64,000 bases of DNA from Auricularia sp. M13 (lineage: Eukaryota; Basidiomycota; Agaricomycetes; Auriculariales; Auriculariaceae): assembly GCA_037042915.1 (NCBI GenBank), contig CM073199.1, positions 62,001-126,000 on the forward strand. The letters run 5' to 3'. The stretch's first letter is position 1. Each line of letters opens with the position of its first letter. Under the pieces are notes generated by a model, which did no database searches, had not been told where the DNA came from, and saw only the letters and a program-made list of their open reading frames with translations. The position numbers and the translations under genes are program-made. Positions 30,401 through 41,410 of the stretch are shown here, piece after piece.

Positions 30401-30735
30401 TCGCCAGTCGTCACTGAACTGCGGTTTGAGGCCTTGAGGTCGAGGAATCAAAGCTATATATTGCTTCTAAACCCCCGGGTTCTGGACACAGTCTCGCGGA
30501 CTGTGCTGCCCCACCCCACCCCCATTTGAACTTCAACGCCGTAGAGCTGTCAACAGATCAACGACTCGTGTCTGCCATACTTAACGTGTTCTATAAGCGC
30601 CACACGAGAGCTCTTAATCTCATCGACGTGATGCATAGCGACCCAGTGTCAAGCTTTGAATTGCGAACTGTTGTGCTATATTCTGCTGCGTCGGACTGCG
30701 AGACCGGCTACAGTACGAGCAAATTCGAGCGCGCA
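30401..30735. other. Intergenic, no feature seen
   Basis: Downstream of both the nucleoporin relic and the zinc-finger gene (convergent). Nothing recognised. Confidence 0.35.
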
Positions 30736-31602
30736 TTACATGGGAGACCCGGCGTCAACGTCAGTCTGCGAGGCGGCAATGCTGTGAGCCTGCCTGCACG
30801 CGAGAGATCTCAGCAAATGCATCTTTCTCTGGCGCTCAGTCTCGAAGGAGAAACCACAGCCGCCGTTGCACGCGTACGGTCTTGGTTGACCGTGCTCGGA
30901 CGCATAATGCTCTTCTGCTTTCTGCGCGTCCGTGGACACTTGATGGCAGATCACGCATACAAGCGCAAACGGTGGGGGCGAGACCAGCACGCGGCTTCCC
31001 GTGCCGTTGGTTGCCCACGTTGACGAAGGAGGTGCCAGCCCGTGCAGAGGATTTCCCTCGAGGCTGACCACGGCCTGGTTCTGGTCCATGGAGCGAATGA
31101 CGGTGGCGGAGCGTTCTTTCGTCGGAGGCATGTCGGGTACAACAAAAGACACTTTCCTGTCCCTGCGAGCGCTTCCCTTGACGGGCGGCGGTGGCGTGAC
31201 TGGCTCGGGCGGCGGTGTGATGGTCTCGATCGGCTGCTGCGCGAGTTCCATGGAATAAATATATGGATGAGACTGAGGTACGGATTCTCCAGTCTGGAGC
31301 GGCGCTGGGAAGCTGGCTTCGAATGGCACGAGCTGCTGGCTGTGGTCGATGTCAGTGCTCGGCAGCCGAGGCGCAATTGCTTGTGAAGGACTGTGCCTTT
31401 GGGAGGAGGTAATGCTGGTGTCCCACTCAACAGTGCTGAGAGTTGCGAGCGGTTCAGGAGAATGCAATGTCCGAGCCAAAAGCTGCGGCAGCGAGAACCC
31501 GTACGTGAGGAGCGTTGGTGTCGACTGGGGAGTTTCAGGCACCAGGGCCGACGAGTTCGACGCAGTGTTTCCGACGGGGGACGGGGGCGGCGTTGGCTGC
31601 AT
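30736..31602 (-). CDS. C2H2-type zinc-finger protein, single exon
   Basis: 288 residues from ATG 31602. The first 200 residues are Ser/Thr/Pro-rich and probably disordered, with TPPPEPVTPPPPVKG and basic RRDRK near residue 145. Near the C-terminus are two zinc-finger-like modules: CVICHQVSTDAQKAEEHYASEH fits CX2CX12HX4H (positions about 217-238), and CNGGCGFSFETERQRKMH continues to a Cys as CX3CX12HX6C. Such fingers usually bind nucleic acid. The N-terminal TPPPSP could be a phosphorylation site. No intron needed. No neighbour suggests a pathway. Confidence 0.72.
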   Translation of the reverse strand: MQPTPPPSPVGNTASNSSALVPETPQSTPTLLTYGFSLPQLLARTLHSPEPLATLSTVEWDTSITSSQRHSPSQAIAPRLPSTDIDHSQQLVPFEASFPAPLQTGESVPQSHPYIYSMELAQQPIETITPPPEPVTPPPPVKGSARRDRKVSFVVPDMPPTKERSATVIRSMDQNQAVVSLEGNPLHGLAPPSSTWATNGTGSRVLVSPPPFALVCVICHQVSTDAQKAEEHYASEHGQPRPYACNGGCGFSFETERQRKMHLLRSLACRQAHSIAASQTDVDAGSPM

Positions 31603-31974
31603 GGTGACAACTTGTGGGAGGAGGAAAGACGTCGAGAGACGTACTTAACTGCGGCTAGCTGGAACTGGCCCGCCTATTCAAGCGAGGCTGGAAACGATGA
31701 CATTTTCGGGAGCACGCATAAGATTTGAATAGTCGGCAGCTGTGCGAATGGGGTTGGGCCGTCGATAGTACCAAAATGACGTGATGCATTTGCGAATAGG
31801 CTTTTCGCTCTCACGTCCATGGCTGTTTCGGCTTGGTCGCTGTCGCTTTGACGGTTCGCTGTGGCCCTCTTGAAGCAACTTGTTTTTTTTTTTTTTTGGA
31901 TTGGATGTCTGTATTTCTTTTTTCACAACTGACAGCGCGAAAGGACAAGCTTCCAAGGGCGAGGTGTGTTGCAA

Positions 31975-32650
31975 TCAGGTGTGAGTTGGATGGTCATGGA
32001 AAAAAAGATCGCGGAACTCCTCATCGTCTTCAAGGGGGAGATGGTCATCAGAAGCGCCACTAATGACGATTTTGGGGACGACCGTGTTGGTAGGGCCGAT
32101 ATGAATTGTACAAAGGCCTCGTGTTGGCTTTGCGGCCGGTGCTTCTGGTTCGCGAAGATCGATTGCAACTTGGAAACTACTCTGGCGGATTCGGCTGAGC
32201 TGTTCATCTATGGTCGACAAGCATCTAGTTAATTAAAGCGACGGCACAACAGATCAGGAACTCACAATGATAGGGCTGTTGATCTGGCCCGAACTGCGCC
32301 CATGGGACAGGGATCTGATCCGGATCTTGAGCACTCGTGTCACTCTGTAACCTAAGCGAGCGTGCATTGTATCGGTGACAAGCTGGAAAGAGGTCGACGG
32401 GCCATGCTTACGTCGTGGGAGAAGTGGGCCCTTCATCGCCTGGCTGACAGGGGACACCTGCTGGGTACACTCCAAGTGCCAGATTTTGGGGTTGTGCGTT
32501 GCCAGCACCCGCGATACCAGCTATAGGCAGGATGTTGTGCCCTCTAGCAGCCAGGCGCTGGATGGCTGCAACTCCCACGACGATGGCGACGGCAACGATA
32601 GTGGAAACGAGGGCCACAGCGGCTACGGCCTGGGAGTTGTTTGGCGCCAT
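31975..32650 (-). CDS. Small membrane protein, 3 exons, TATA promoter
   Basis: Proposed exons are 32650-32412, 32351-32266 and 32207-31975. Phases fit at both junctions and give 185 residues. Donors are GTAAGC and GTGAGT; the second intron has TTAATTAAC before its AG. Residues 8-30 form one membrane span (AVAAVALVSTIVAVAIVVGV) with a short N-terminal tail. The rest is a soluble domain rich in acidic residues (LPLEDDEEFRDLFFHDH at the end). There is no signal-peptide cleavage motif, so it is more likely anchored than secreted. No family recognised. The T-rich tract near 31883-31898 lies in its 3' flank. Confidence 0.6.
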
Positions 32651-32674
32651 GAAGAGATCACCTGCATGTGTGTG

Positions 32675-32680
32675 TTTATA
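32675..32680 (-). promoter_or_regulatory. TATA box of the small membrane-protein gene
   Basis: The minus strand reads GCGTTTATAAACAC, about 30 nt before the ATG at 32650, implying a very short 5' UTR. Confidence 0.5.
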
Positions 32681-33172
32681 AACGCGGGATTGGATACACT
32701 GAGGACGCACAGGTTGTTTTGTGGTTCCCACGTCGGCGCCCCTGCCATCGGCTGTGACGGGGATCAGGGCGTATCGTTCGCATAAGTCGCATCTTCGAAA
32801 TGCGGGGCATTGGGCCTGCCAGCCTATAGTAGAGCATGAGACTAGGATGTGGCAAAGCCCTTGATGCCCAGATGTTGGTCCAAGCTGTACTGCGTGGAGG
32901 GGGCATGAACAGAAGATCATCCACCACATCAGGGTCGGAGTTACTGACCCCGAATATCCCGGGGGTTCCCGGTGTCAAGGGCAGGGACTTGACACTTGCG
33001 GGCGTCACCCTGCAAATGCTACAAGAGATTTCATATGGAGTGCTACAGCAAAATGAATTTTGATTGGCATTAACGACTGTGAATTAGGAACACGTTGTGC
33101 GATTACAGTGAATGTGCGCTGAACTTAAGATGCCCAGCGGCTGGGTGATCGACACGGGGCTGAAGCTGGGCA

Positions 33173-33868
33173 TCATGAGCCATGGCATTGAATGCGACTC
33201 GGGGTGGTGCAGGGCGAACCCGTCCTCGACGTCGCCGCTCGTTCGCCGTAATGGCTGGTGCGGGTTATGCACGCTTTCGCCTCGCGGCCCAGAGCGTGAC
33301 AGAAACGGTGTGAGAATAAAGAAGGAAAGTGAGGATCTGAAGGAATGTGTGCACACCCAAGGGACCCGTTGGCCGTGAAGCCCTCGAGGAGTGTAGACTG
33401 GACGCTGATGTCGGTGTAGAGCATGTATCCCCACTCGCGGCAGAGCAGGTCCAAAGCTCTCTCGTCATTTCCGACCTCGAAATGCGCTTGCAACTGCAGT
33501 GAACGGATCAGCCTCAACAGTTCGTCCACGTGTCAGAGCAAGAAACGGCGCACCTCGAACCCACAGACGAATGGCGAGATGCTGTCGGGAAGCTCTGCGC
33601 ACATGGGCCCAAGATCGTTCCAGTTGCGTAGGAGGCCGTCGCTGACACACCGTGCCTGCTCGAGGCTGGTCGTCAGGCCAAACAGCACCGCGAAGGAGTT
33701 GGCGTCCTGCGCGAAGAGCGACGACTCCGCGTGTTGGGTACAGGCCCTGCCCGTCGTCCCACAGCTATTCGTTGTAGACTTCTTGAGCACCTCAGCGCTC
33801 GACATGTACTGCACTGCGAAGTTGTCACGGTCCGCCAGAACCGCGAAGTTGAAAGCATCGGCCAGCAC
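33173..33868 (-). pseudogene. Uncharacterised basidiomycete-type gene with in-frame stop
   Basis: Two blocks lie in the same frame, separated only by a TGA at 33533-33535. The first (33868-33536) begins ADAFNFAVLADRDNF and includes CGTTGRACTQHAESSLFAQD and FVCGFEVRRFLL. The second (33532 down to about 33355) has DELLRLIRSLQLQAHFEVGND and LLEGF. TGA could come from CGA (Arg) by one C-to-T change. A GTAAGT donor at about 33924 and a TGTAG acceptor at 33869 frame a possible upstream intron, but no start exon was found. The continuation after residue GSLG is unclear. I associate this pattern with an unnamed basidiomycete family; function unknown. Confidence 0.55.
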
Positions 33869-35053
33869 CTACAGCCGTTCCCCTCAGCCGTGCACTGGGG
33901 GCCCAATTATGAGGATTACTTACCTTGTAATATTAAATGGTGTTCATTGCGGCATTGTGCCCGTCGCCGTTGCGCCCCCAGTCAGCCGTTCCAGCTTGAT
34001 CCAGCAGGCCGGTGTCATCGACCTTGCTCTGCAAGAAGGCTACGGCGTTCGCGTAGTCGTGCCAGTGAGCGTCGAGTCACTGATTCGTCAGCAACGCCAA
34101 CTGCGCGGGACGAACACTGTATGCGCACCACTCCTTCTCGTTGTCCTTGCGGCCGCCACGACGGCAACGGCGACAGTCGGGTCCGCGACTGCCACGCCCG
34201 CGCTCACTGCCGGGCCAACGTCCGAATCCACTGCGTCTGTGTCCCGCCATTTTTCGGAAGTCTCGAGGAACGGGGCAGCGTATAGGCACACGCAGTGGAT
34301 AGCACCGATAATGAACGTGCTGCAGCGGTTGGCGTGCGTCGACGCCAGCTAGTCGGTTCCGTCGGACTTTGGACTCATAGGGATGGTCCGGCAGGAGCCG
34401 GATGCCTTTCTCGTCTTGACCGCCCCGCCTGTAGTTCGGTTGACGGATTGTCGACTTGAGCGCAGACGGCGACGTGCGCCGCCAGATTGTGCATGCGACC
34501 CTATGTTCGCTCTGCGGCCCACGTTCCATGAACTGTTGCATCTACACCATCCCTATATCCCTGCTCGTACCCGCACACCGCCACATCTCTAGCCTCTACA
34601 ACCGAGCCATGTCCTATTTCGCGCTGCCGTCTCCATCTGCCGCCATTGTCCAACAGCTCTTGACCATCGACCGCCAAGGCCTGCCTTGGCGCGCATTCCG
34701 ACCTCATCACCTTCCCATCCAACCACCCGCTACGACTCTTCTAATCCTGTGCGCCAGCGTCTACCGGTCTTGCCCTGCGAGACGTTATGCCGTCTCGCAC
34801 AGTATGCTACCTAGTCGATTTCAATAAAGTTCGTTTTATCACTTGCATTGCTTCCATGCGCACCGGTTGCACGTCATCAACAAATGGATTAATGTATGAA
34901 AATATGACTTCTCGAACCCCTGGGCACATAAGACAACGGCGCGCATTACGACTAACGTTACCAACTAAATGCAGACTGTTACGGTACCGTCCATCACGTA
35001 TCTAAAGTCGTCGCCGTCGTGATCCCAGCGACGCAGTCACAAGTGACGAGAGG
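33869..35053. other. Unassigned, possible gene fragments
   Basis: The minus strand at 34088-34291 has an Ala/Val-rich open frame of doubtful value. The plus strand at 34610 starts a frame MSYFALPSPSAAIVQQLL that shifts frame after about 30 residues and may be a broken gene; an AATAAA lies near 34824. Nothing firm. Confidence 0.25.
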
Positions 35054-37490
35054 TCAATCTGAATCGTCCCATCGCTCTTCGTCCGGTGTTGCGATCAAGC
35101 CGTAGCCATGGACATTGAACTCGATTGTGCGGGGACCGCCTCTGTCAGAGATGGTGTAGAAGACCACTCCAACGGATCCCGTGGGAACCTCTTCCTCCAT
35201 GTCGGGCATATTCTTCAAGTTCACGGACTTGAGATCGAAGCCCTCCGTCGACATGTCAAATAATGGTACTATTAACAGTTAGCGCACACTCGAGACGCTG
35301 GAGACTGACTCACCGTGTTCACCACCCACGAGCTGAACGGGGGTCTTCGTCTTCGTTTTCTGCTGTTTAACCGCGCTGCCAGAACCCAAATACAAACTGT
35401 CCCGTGGTTGCGCTGCAACAGCTTGAGATGATCAATCTCGCACGCCATCGACGAAGGTGACGTACAGTTCTCAACGGGTTTGACCCTTGTATGGAAGGTT
35501 AGACCGCGGCTGTCTTCGACGCTGGACCAACTCGGGAGCGTGATCTCCCCCACGTTGTAAATGGAGCCGAGGTTACAGACAAGGAGTTCAAACTCCTGTC
35601 TGAAGAGGTTGGCTATGATGAGCTTCTTCTCGAGCGTGACGGGCTTGTCCTGGCGTTTCATCTTCGTCACCGATGACAAGGAAGATGTCTTATTGACGAC
35701 GGCGCTGAAGAAGACGATTGGTTCGATCGTTGCATTGGCGGTAACATAATTGAAAGGGTAAAGAGAACTGCCCGCCGCCTCGAGTCGAAGCTTCTTGTGG
35801 TTGACCCTGGTGGCGTTGACGTACTTGGAGATCTGAAGGGAGTCCATGACCTTGAACAGGAGACTATCCATCATGAGCACCCGAATCATTCTTGCAATCA
35901 GAGAAGTGCGGACTCACGGAAAGTTTTTGTGCTTGGACCATTTCTTGAAGCACTCAGGGCGCAGAAATCCGCCCTCCGTTGGCACGTTATACCCGACAAT
36001 TCTATACCAAGAGTTAGTCGTCGAAAACACCTTCGAAACCTGACGTACCGCGGTGGGGCGCGCACACGACGGTACATATCGCGCAGGGCCTCGTCCCATA
36101 GCTTGTGGTTCATGCAATCCTTGGTACCGTCAAACTTCGCGTCGAGGAGGAAGTCGCCACCCAGCTCTGTCTGCTTTGTGACAACTGCGTCCACGGGCGC
36201 CGCGTCTTTCGTCTTGATGGGTTCCACTGGCTTGTCGAATTTGCCAGTGCTCCGACTACAACGAGAGCGGGTCGCAATCAGCATGGGTCCAACACACAGA
36301 TGCAAAACGTACGCTTGTTCCATCAACAAGTTCAATAGATTCGGTGTCTTGGACATGAAATCAACGAGCACGGAGAGGTCCTGAGCCCTACAGCAACTGT
36401 GGTCAGCAACGACAGGCGTAGCTCTATCAACACCCACGTTTCCCCGGCGTCGGCAGTGACACCATGCCCTTTGAGCGACACCTCCGTATGGGACGGTTTC
36501 TTTGGACTTGCCGGGCTCTCTGGAGCATCTCGCGTGGGGACCAGATGTTCCTGCGTAATCTGCATGGCGTTGGCGTCGCTTTCCGCCTTGGATGAGACAG
36601 GCGCGATCTCAGAATCAGCCGCGCAAGCATCGCCCACAATATCAGTTGCGTGCAGGACTTCGGCGATGGGATCATCCATTGAGACGCCGCTGTCGATATC
36701 GACGCTATTGCACACGCGTCAGCATTTCTCAACCAGCGGCAGGCGTCACTCACTCCATATCTGTCAAGTCGGACTCTCCGCTCGCCTCAATCGCTTCGCT
36801 GAAGGGATGTCAGCGTCATATCGCGCTGGTGAGCTTGCCTCGGTGACTTACTCGTCTATGAACATCTTCCACGACGCCTTTCGCGCACTTCGATTGCGAC
36901 TCCTGCAGGCTGTCAGCGGCACGATCGCAGGACAGTCTGGTGGAAAAACACACTTGGTTCGTGTTCCGTTTCGCTCTGACTTCTTCATGGCTTGGACGCG
37001 CCGCTTCTTTCTAATGCGAAAATGTCAGAGCAAAGAGCGGAACATCAACAGAACTCTCACCTGGCACTTGTGACTGGCTCCTTGCCGGTCTGGCTGCCGT
37101 CCGACAAGCTGAAGTGCACGGCGGGGCACGATCAGCACGAAATTGGAGTGGCTGATGCACTGCAAGCTTACTCTTCCATCTTTCTCGTCGCGGCACCAAA
37201 TTCCACAGGTGCGCTGGGCCCGTTGAGTTCGCCTCGAGGTCTGGAGATCTAAAGGCCACCAGTCAGCGTATAGGCACACGACTGACTTAGCGACGGACCT
37301 CTTGCTCAGGCTGACGAGCCAGCATCAACGTCTCGGACGTCGGTGGTGCCATCTCGCCTTCGGCGTCTGCAACTTGCTTCAACTCGACGACGTCGACGTC
37401 GTCACTGAAGCAAAGTTAGCGTCGCACACACTGCGAGGGAGCGACTCACACCCCGGGCTCGGGTACCGAACGAGTCTTGGTGACCATCAT
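35054..37490 (-). CDS. Hypothetical nuclear-type protein, 13 exons
   Basis: Proposed exons: 37490-37450, 37404-37299, 37248-37172, 37108-37061, 37010-36852, 36798-36754, 36704-36438, 36387-36313, 36255-36049, 36001-35918, 35863-35466, 35412-35314, 35268-35054. All twelve junctions are in phase and give 606 residues. Introns are 45-63 nt; several have CTAAC/CTGAC branch sites. A TATA box lies about 45 nt before the ATG. The N-terminal 170 residues are low-complexity, with a basic cluster ARKKRRVQAMKK (likely nuclear signal) and CVFPPDCPAIVPLTAC. A Ser/Asp-rich stretch follows. The C-terminal 330 residues look folded (LWDEALRDMYRRVRAPP, LRPECFKKWSKHKNFP, EFELLVCNLGSIYNVGEI). No family recognised; function unknown. 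Confidence 0.72.
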
Positions 37491-37534
37491 GCAGAAGCGG
37501 GGCGCGCCACCAACCCAGCCGGAGAAATTCGCCT

Positions 37535-37542
37535 GTTTTATA
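37535..37542 (-). promoter_or_regulatory. TATA box of the 13-exon gene
   Basis: The minus strand reads GGTATAAAACAGG at about 45 nt before ATG 37490. A run of 12 G lies just upstream on the plus strand (37572-37583). Confidence 0.6.
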
Positions 37543-37583
37543 CCGTGGGTTCGGATACGACGTCCAGGACAGGGGGGGGGGGG

Positions 37584-38347
37584 TTAAGGGAGGGGCGCTC
37601 GTACTACTCTTTTCTCTCGCGTATCCCACGCTCTAACAAGGTGTCCTCAGTCCGACTGCTGCGATTCCTGGTGGTCGCAGATAGCGCACCGTCGAGTCAG
37701 ACGCAGACTGTATGTAACGTGTCGTGCGAAATCGGGATGAACGCCCACATCTACAGATCGGGTCGCCTAAATCGTAGGCACAGGCTGAGAGGGATCGACA
37801 AACAGTACCTGTGGTCGGCAGCCATCTGTGACTCTCACCGCGCCCTGAGTCAGGATTGCCGCCACTGTCGCAGACACGTGATACGTGCGTATCAAGTGGA
37901 ATCCGGATGAACGACAGCATCGACGCAGTTGGTCGCAAATCATAGGCACGCCTCTTATCTTGACAAACAGAGATCGACAACCAGAATGTGTACAGTAATC
38001 TAATTTCCAACCGGCGTCTTACCCCGCTCCATGAGTCATGATCACTGTCCGATACACCGTTTTTGACATGAGAGTGTCCCCAAGAACGATTCCCACGAGA
38101 CACAATCGCAGAAGAACCGTGCCACCGCGTCCCGTATCGCGACGAGTTTCAAATTCCCAACGCACAGAAGGAGCACGCGATGTGAATGCACCTCGCAAAT
38201 TCAGGTCGCGCCTCCGTGCAGGTCATCCGGATACGGCAATGCGGAGCGATTGCGGCGTCGATGACTTGCCGCCCACAGACACATAGAAATACCGGCTGCG
38301 GATTCGCCGCGCTGCCAGCCTGCCCAGCAAACGCGCGTACTCGCAGG
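37584..38347. other. Intergenic, no feature seen
   Basis: Divergent region between the 13-exon gene and the gene at 38348. No open frame with plausible splice signals and no repeat seen. Confidence 0.35.
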
Positions 38348-39608
38348 ATGGCAGCCCTCAGCTATGATTTCGAAGCTGCAAGTGAGTAACTCGCAACGGT
38401 CTCTGCGCGATGGCTGATACGACATCGAGCTCAACGCGTCGAAGACTTTTACAAGGCGATGGAGCAGCACGATCCGACGGAAACAATGCTGCCAGCCCAA
38501 TGGTATCAGGTGTGTGCTAGTTGGCGTCGTCGCGGAGCGCCATGGGTGTTCACTTCGTCACAGGCTTACCTCAACGGCGACATTAATGTGGCCTGTGTTC
38601 CGCATGGCTCCCCGACGACTTACAGGCTCGTCGAGCGCGACGGCAAGACAAACGGGGAGGACAACGAACTTGTGTTTAGACTCATTGGCATTGTCGAAGA
38701 CGTTAACCTGCCACCTTTTCACCATCGGTTCACGTGCGTACACCACGGGCATGCCACTCGTCTGCTGACCGGAACACGACAGTCGCTCTTCCAACATTGT
38801 CTACCTTCAGCAAAGAATAAGCATCGCCGCGTCGCAATCGGACTCGTACGTGCAGAACATCCGGGCGGTAGCTGACATCTTGGAACTCGAATCGTCCATG
38901 GCTCCTTTTTCTGCCGATACCCACGCCTGCATCAGCAACACTGCACGTCCTATCACCTTCTCCAACCGAATGTTCACGCCGCGCGACCACTCCCAAACGC
39001 AAGTTGCAATACCCCTAGCGCACATCATGGATCCGCTCCACGACCTTCGCACCGCGGCGAGAAACAAGGACTTGGTGCACACCGAGGAAAATCTGGTGCA
39101 GTACTCACATTATCGGCCCAATCTGGGATGGTGTGTGAGACGTGTTCTATGCGACGCGGGGAGTCTAACCGAGCGCAACAGTCGTCCTACTTCGCCGCGC
39201 TCTTTCCATCGAGGCGATATCGTCGAGGTGCATTTCTCCCCCGTGCTATTCCACTCGGAGAAGGATTTCCTCTTCGCGAAACTTGTGCTGCGCTCCATCG
39301 TAAGCCTGGATAATGTGTTGTCAAAGGTCCTTGATACGCTGCATATGCTGCACAAACTGACACCCGCGCAGGTCTACAGAACACGCGCGATGCCTGAGCC
39401 AGCGACGGAGACTGGTCCAGACCAGAAACTGAAACGCAAGAGAATCGCGGAAACCGGGACGATCACCCGCCGCGTGCTCGGTGACCTGACCAACAGACAA
39501 GGTACGATTACACAATCTGCAGCATCACGTGTCAGAAGTTCACCGCACGTGACAGGCACCGTGAATGGAGCTGACGTCGAAATGGCAGAGACGGCTCCTA
39601 AGGCGTAG
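38348..39608 (+). CDS. Uncharacterised basidiomycete-type protein, 4 exons
   Basis: Proposed exons are 38348-38381, 38430-38509, 38564-38727 and 38783-39608. All phases agree. Intron 2 is 54 nt and in frame, so it could be retained. The result is about 367 residues. Visible segments are YKAMEQHDPTE and LPAQWYQ, then VACVPHGSPTTYRLVERDG, a coiled segment QQRISIAASQSDSYVQNIRA, then SSMAPFSADTHA, FSNRMFTPRD, QVAIPLAHIMDPLHDLR, HTEENLVQY and HRGDIVEVHF with a hydrophobic strand after it. The tail is basic (KLKRKRIAE), a possible nuclear signal. I recall similar proteins from other mushroom genomes without a function. Intact as spliced. Confidence 0.6.
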
Positions 39609-39962
39609 CTCAATATCGACAATCTTAATCTTCTCGAATGACTCGAAATAACTAGTTACGTTTTAATGACTCCTTTCGCGGGTACCCCCTGTATTTACCA
39701 GTTTTGTCCGCGGCCTGAGAACCCCACAATACATGCATATTCTAGTATCAACCGCCCGCCGAAACACATAAAGCCCAGCGCAACCTCTATGACCATCGTC
39801 CAAATCCATCCTCCCTGCCTGCTCCTGCCCCGCAGTGAAGGTCCACGGCGCTAACTGAACTCAACGCGATCACTGCGTGGTCGGTGTCCACCCCAAACCG
39901 TGCGGAATGCAGCTCAGACGCGCGCTCAGGATACCCAAAGCGACTCGCTCCACCGTTGTACG

Positions 39963-40439
39963 ATGGCCCCGCAACGCATTAAACACAAGCACGTTTACGC
40001 CACGGCCAAGGACTCGGTCGGTCGTATACAACAGAAACGAATGGACAACTGCTGACGCATTGCAGCGCGCCGTCTGGGCAAAGTTCGAGGACGCACGCGA
40101 CCTGATATGGTTCTACGACTCGCCGTTCTGGAAACCGGTCGACACAGCTGCTGACGGCGCACTGTTCGTAGACCGTCTCTACGGCGCCGCCAAGAACCTC
40201 TCAATGCATACACTGGTGACTCAGTTGTGGGTGCGCGAGGCGAGGACGGTCCTGGTCCGTTTCCGTGTTTCGTTACCACGATCCCCTGAACCTAACAGCT
40301 TCCTCAGAATATCCTTGAACTCTTCGACGACCCCAAGTTGGACGTTTTGTTTTCACCGCATGTGACAAAGCTGACACACATGCTCGCCACCAAAGGAAAG
40401 GACGCTCCGGATATGAAAAGGGCTCTTCTTACGATCTGA
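39963..40439 (+). CDS. Small hypothetical protein, 3 exons
   Basis: Proposed exons are 39963-40016, 40066-40230 and 40308-40439, giving 116 residues. Both introns end in consensus AG, with CTGAC- and CCTAAC-like branch sites; donors are GTCGGT and GTGCGC. The N-terminus is basic (MAPQRIKHKHVYATAKDS). The middle is rich in aromatic and acidic residues (AVWAKFEDARDLIWFYDSPFW). The C-terminus is helical (NILELFDDPKLDVLFS ... APDMKRALLTI). If intron 1 is not used a frameshift must be assumed instead. No family recognised. Confidence 0.5.
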
Positions 40440-41410
40440 TAGTCCTCGTCCAAATAATGATTCCCGATCTGTTTGTATGTCCCGTTTTAATGTTACCGAA
40501 TAATGCAGCTTGTATGTATATAGCATGGTGCTGCGACCTATTCCCACGCTTTAATTTCGCATAGAGAACGGTGCCTAATCAAAGTCGTTCACATGGACAA
40601 GACGCCGAGCAGATAGGAGTAACGGCAACACGCTCAGTACAGAGCATGTTGATGCCGCGACGGGTTGTTGCGTGGGATGTTCCCAGACCGGTCAATACCG
40701 CCGCGAGCAAGACCAGGACGACCACGGGGAGATAACGCACCCACAGCCTGGCCTATGCCTTGCTGTCACACAGGCAAGACATCACTTCGATACTCGTCCC
40801 CCGCGCATGCTGCTCGCTGAGCTACTCGCCCGCCGACGGAACGTGACCCGACCAGAACTCGCGCGGCGCGTTGACGTGCGATAGTCTGACTGTAAGGACT
40901 CCGTATCATATTTGGGATTTGCTATAAGCGGACGGCGATTCGCACAGCTCTTATTGGGCTAGGATTATGGTCGTTTTCGGTCCAACTGTCTGGATCCCCG
41001 TCTCACGGTGACCACCGCATCTCGTTATCATCTTTCGCACAGTGATTATCCGTGCACAGTTATGCCGTGCCTTCCCCACCCGCGTCCAGCGCCCAAGATC
41101 GCCTTGTTGACCAACCCACGCTCGCTGTGCAAGGCCCACGCGAGTCAGCGGCAACCATACAGTGCCTGCCGCTCGAACCTGTCTCCGCAAACACCTTGCA
41201 GCCAGCCCTCTGACACAATGATTCCATTAGGTAGCTGGTGCGTGCCTGTCGCTTCAAATGGTCCGTTTGCGTCGTGCTCGGCTCTGTCCATACACCCCGA
41301 CTCTCACGAGGCACCACGAACGCTTGACGCGCAGGATACATGGCATATAATTCACCGCATCCTGTTACCCAAGCTGAAGCGTGCTATAGTGTGCCCCTTC
41401 GCCCTTCTCC
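40440..41410. other. Intergenic, no gene recognised
   Basis: Downstream of the gene at 39963 and upstream of the F-box/LRR gene. Weak TATA-like words near 41343 and 41384 precede the latter's ATG. Confidence 0.35.

Noticed and set aside
34285-37279. Similar short phrase MCLYA in minus-strand frames at about 34291 and 37279 suggested a repeat.
   Set aside because: The shared stretch is only about a dozen bases (tataggcacacg) and the frames diverge at once.
38510-38563. Possible extra 18 residues if intron 2 of the gene at 38348 is retained.
   Set aside because: The segment has GT-AG ends and typical length; retention cannot be excluded but adds no motif.
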